Origin: Adineta steineri
Taxonomy: Eukaryota; Rotifera; Eurotatoria; Adinetida; Adinetidae
Direction of reading: 5' to 3'
NCBI GenBank assembly: GCA_905250115.1
Contig: CAJNOI010000071.1
Location: forward strand, 404,280 to 468,279
Length of the DNA stretch: 64,000 nucleotides
A program made the position numbers and the translations under genes. Below, piece after piece: positions 61,019 through 64,000 of this stretch (position 1 is its first letter; every line of letters starts with the position of its first letter). The notes beneath the pieces were generated by a model that was not told the origin of the DNA, did no database searches, and saw nothing but the letters and a program-made list of their open reading frames with translations.

Positions 61019-63090
61019 ATGATAGAAATTGATGATCTCCTTTCAATATATGATTTTGATCTCCTTTCAATATATGATTCTGATCTCTCAGAATTTACAC
61101 TACCAGTAACATCAAACACTACTGCTTTCATTGTTGAAGTATGTTTTATTTGAATAAAACATGTGTTAGACTGCATTGATTTCTCTTATTCATAGGAATG
61201 TGACTTCTATTTAAATTCTTGTTTTTATTTTGAATCTCTTGCTTCACCCTTTGAAAAATTTCTTCATGAAATTAAGCAAATGGCTAATCGATCTATATCT
61301 GGTAAGTTTCAACTATTAATAATAAATTTTGCTAATAAAACTTCTGTATCTTTTAAGATTATCAACAATCAACAAAAGAATATCTAATTTACTTTATTTC
61401 AGGTATAATTAAACTAAAGCGATGATTTGCAATATATTAATGTAAATAGTTTTTTTTCGTAGCTTTCAATGGCGTTCAATTATCAAAGAAAGATCAAGTG
61501 AAATATCAACAGATTATTCAATTCCTTAGTACACAATCTGAAGATTTCCAATTTATTCAACCACGTGATACTTTTCGACCACGAACAAAAAAAGAAAGAA
61601 TGGAATCATTTCATTTTCTATGCCGTCAAGAAGGAGACGAATATGAATATCTGACTACAACTGTATAAGCATAATTACATATCTAAATACTCATAAAAAA
61701 GATTTTTTCTATTTCGTAGATACCACACAAATGGCGTTGTCGAAAAAATTATATTGAAGTATCTCTTCTTGACATTGATAATAAGCCACATCCATATACA
61801 CTCGAGAGTAAAGAAAGTAATAAATCATCACTGGTTTTTGAACCAAAAGAATCGAATAAATTATGTTTCGATGTAACTGATGATGATTTTGCAAAAGGCT
61901 ATAAAAGGTAAATTAGTTTAGAAAAATTTTTAGTTTATATATCTTCATTTTTTTAGTTATAAAATTGGTTTTATCAAAAATAAACAGAAAGAACAAATAA
62001 CAAAAGAGAAAAGTAAAAATCGACAACTCAATAAACTCAAACTTCGCTTCACATGTTTCTATGAAAATCCTAATGGTTCTTTTGAACCAGATGAAAGTAG
62101 TACTATAGATACTGTTGTAATGACAGAAGATAATGGGAAATTTCGTGTGGAAGATGTTTTTCCATTAATTGAACCAATGTGTAGTAGTCAAAAAGTATGC
62201 ACCGAACCAGAAGATCCTGATTTAAACGATTTCAATAATAATTTTCATATCAATATAATTATAAATGATATCAATCAGTCTTATGAAATAGAAGAGATTA
62301 ATATGAATGGAAGTAATTTTACACTTGATATGCCTATATATTTAAATAATCAAATGAAACATGTTGAAGCGAAAATTAATACAAAATATATAATTTATCA
62401 ATGTAATTATCTCTATATCAGTAGTTTGAATAGTAAGAATATAAACCTGATTTACTATTATTGTCTATTTATTTATTTATTTTTAGACGAATTAGCTATA
62501 AATACTTTCAATGAATCAGATAAATATGTTGCTGCTAGTTTTTCATCATTGGATGCATCATCTGCTTGGTCTTTCATGGGATTGAATTTGGATATCGAAG
62601 CCGAAAACGTCAAAGAAGATAAAGAAAATAGTGCATTTTATTTTAGATGGTTTTAGGGGGAAAAAAGCGCATTTGTAAATTTTTTACATTTCGTGACTAA
62701 TAAAATAGATTGTTTGTTATAATTTAAGTCAAGATATTGTTTTTCGATTTTTATTTCTCATATAACATTATTGTTAACTTTCTTTTTAAAATGTATTATA
62801 TCGAAAATAAACCGTTACATCAAAAAATATAATCAAGATCTCAACTAGATATGCGTTTAAAATGTTTTTATTTACTGAAATACGTATAACAATATTTTTA
62901 CTATCGATTAGAACTTACAGAATTTTAAGAGAAAAGTTTTCGTATTGTTGAGGTCAATTAAAAAGTTTGAATCTTCTCTAACTCCTGGAAAATCTTCTGT
63001 TTAAATCATTCTTCGTTTGATCTATATCATCTGTTATTTGTCCCTATTTTCAGTGTAACAGTTAATTAATATTGATCATAATAACTTAGA
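59940..63090 (+). repeat. Rel array duplication unit C
   Basis: Matches unit B along its length, with the downstream 200 bp especially close (TTTACATTTCGTGACTAATA near 62686 against TTTACATTTCGTGACTGATA near 54824). Units B and C are separated by the ART-TPR gene and its flanks. Confidence 0.75.
61019..62656 (+). CDS. Rel-homology transcription factor, array gene 4 (altered C-terminus)
   Basis: Seven exons, 61019-61138, 61196-61301, 61358-61402, 61463-61662, 61720-61907, 61957-62432 and 62487-62656, give 434 aa with the same plan as array genes 2 and 3. It is the most diverged copy. The N-terminus contains a short duplication (DLLSIYDFDLLSIYDSDL). The DNA-contact loop is RPRTKKE, with Lys replacing the first Glu. 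The Rel domain continues with SNKLCFDVTDDDFAKGYK and LKLRFTCFYENPNGSFEPDE. The IPT-type domain is 3 residues shorter near TKYIIYQCNYLYISSLN. The basic tail of the sister copies is lost: against gene 3, one base is missing near 62594 (GGATATCG versus GGATAATCG), so translation runs on into a new acidic/aromatic tail ending FYFRWF. All other exons stay open with intact splice sites, so it may still be expressed. Confidence 0.75.
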
Positions 63091-63955
63091 AAAATTCAAT
63101 ATATTTAAACTCTACTGTTAAATTTCGATGTAAATTTATTCTTATAACATAGTTCAACTCAAGCACATTGTTTTACAACCCATAGCTAAATTTGTAAACT
63201 TAGAATTAGTTATTGAAATTGTTACTGTAGAAACAGTAAAGATTTTTTTCAAGAATAAATATGAAGTAAAGAAATAATATCTGATCGATTATTAATAATA
63301 TTTCTACCTTTGTGTCGATCGTGAATGTAAATTTTGATTCCAAAGAATATGATATTCATTTCTAAAAACAATCATACATACCAAAAAATAATGAAATTCT
63401 AAACTTACATCTTTCTTCATAGAAATGGATCCAGTTTTGGACTACATAAAATAATACGATAAATTACTATCTTTTCTTTCTATTTCTATTGAATTATTAA
63501 TGTAGAACTCACGTAAATTTCCGAAAGAAATTATGCGCATAAGTCAGGCTAATATATCACCCACACCTACCATTCAAAAATAAATCGCAGCCATAACTTT
63601 TTAATTCATGTTAGTTATTTGGCACATCCCTCAAAAGCTCTCGTTTTCTTTCAAAAATAAAAGAAGGCCAAAAACTAAAAGGTCACTAGGTGTCTTTGAT
63701 ACGAACATACGTGAGTTCCACATACGGGACTACGTTGGGAAGCTTTTTTTCTTATATAAATATATCTCTACAATCTTCTTTCTTATTATTTTTAAACATA
63801 ACATTAACTGAAATCTGTTGATAAAAACTTTGATTGAAGCATCAATAAAAAGAAATGATCGAGTTTATTGTTTTTTAAACATTTCGAGCTAGGATAACAA
63901 TAAATGAAAAAAAAGAAAGTTTATCTTAAATCATTTAAATATTTTCTTCTTCGAA
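62657..63955. other. Intergenic, right edge
   Basis: The left part to about 63090 belongs to duplication unit C. The remainder is AT-rich with a short C-rich tract near 63557-63568. No gene was recognised. Confidence 0.5.
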
Positions 63956-64000
63956 TTAACCAACTTTAGGTTCTTCAACAACAATATCATTATCATCAAC
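63956..64000 (-). CDS. 3' end of a minus-strand gene (C-terminal 14 residues)
   Basis: The minus-strand frame entering from the right edge reads VDDNDIVVEEPKVG and then a TAA stop (63956-63958). The acidic, protein-like composition and clean stop suggest the C-terminus of a gene lying beyond the window. Too little is present to identify it. Confidence 0.35.
   Translation of the reverse strand, partial: VDDNDIVVEEPKVG

Noticed and set aside
1-64000. tRNA genes, rRNA and CRISPR arrays
   Set aside because: No A-box/B-box pair with a foldable cloverleaf, no rRNA-like GC-rich block and no regularly spaced direct repeats were seen.

Overview
The window looks like nuclear DNA of a small invertebrate, most likely a bdelloid rotifer (inference). 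The DNA is AT-rich. Genes are split by many short introns (about 45-70 nt, GTAAGT-like donors, TTTTAG/TTCTAG-like acceptors). Intergenic DNA is full of poly-A/T and (TTC)n tracts. A single-exon ADP-ribosyltransferase/TPR gene and GT-rich telomere-like tracts also fit that group. All proteins named here were recognised by reading translated exons; no search was run. Intron boundaries were placed by GT/AG and reading-frame phase, and the summed exons of every spliced model give whole codons.

Layout. 1-372 (-): 5' end of a discoidin-domain receptor-like gene. 4.5-5.2 kb (-): threonine-rich membrane protein with a decayed 3' end. 7.0-7.6 kb (+): small single-pass membrane protein. 10.1-13.8 kb (-): class IIa histone deacetylase. 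16.5-21.1 kb (+): neurabin. 21.5-22.5 kb (+): BET1 SNARE. 22.6-23.5 kb (-): GAPR-1-like CAP protein. 24.2-28.6 kb (+): two tandem TRIM-like genes. 29.5-33.6 kb (-): RBM25. 34.0-34.4 kb (-): TMEM14-like. 36.8-37.8 kb (-): SEC62. 38.0-39.1 kb (+): CPSF4/CPSF30. 41.0-42.8 kb (+): GMPPB. 43.7-45.6 kb (+): TIR-SAM protein. 46.4-62.7 kb (+): four Rel-homology (NF-kB/NFAT superfamily) genes, with an N-myristoylation-type ADP-ribosyltransferase/TPR gene between the third and fourth. 63.96-64 kb (-): 3' end of another gene.

The left two thirds is mostly conserved housekeeping and signalling genes (splicing, polyadenylation, ER translocation, Golgi SNARE, sugar-nucleotide synthesis). The right third is a lineage-expanded, immune-like neighbourhood. 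The last three Rel genes lie in duplicated units of about 3 kb that include their flanks. Those units show a transposon insertion with empty sites in the sister copies, a loss or gain of an intron, and a one-base frameshift that removes the basic C-terminal tail of the last copy. A 100-N assembly gap lies inside the array.
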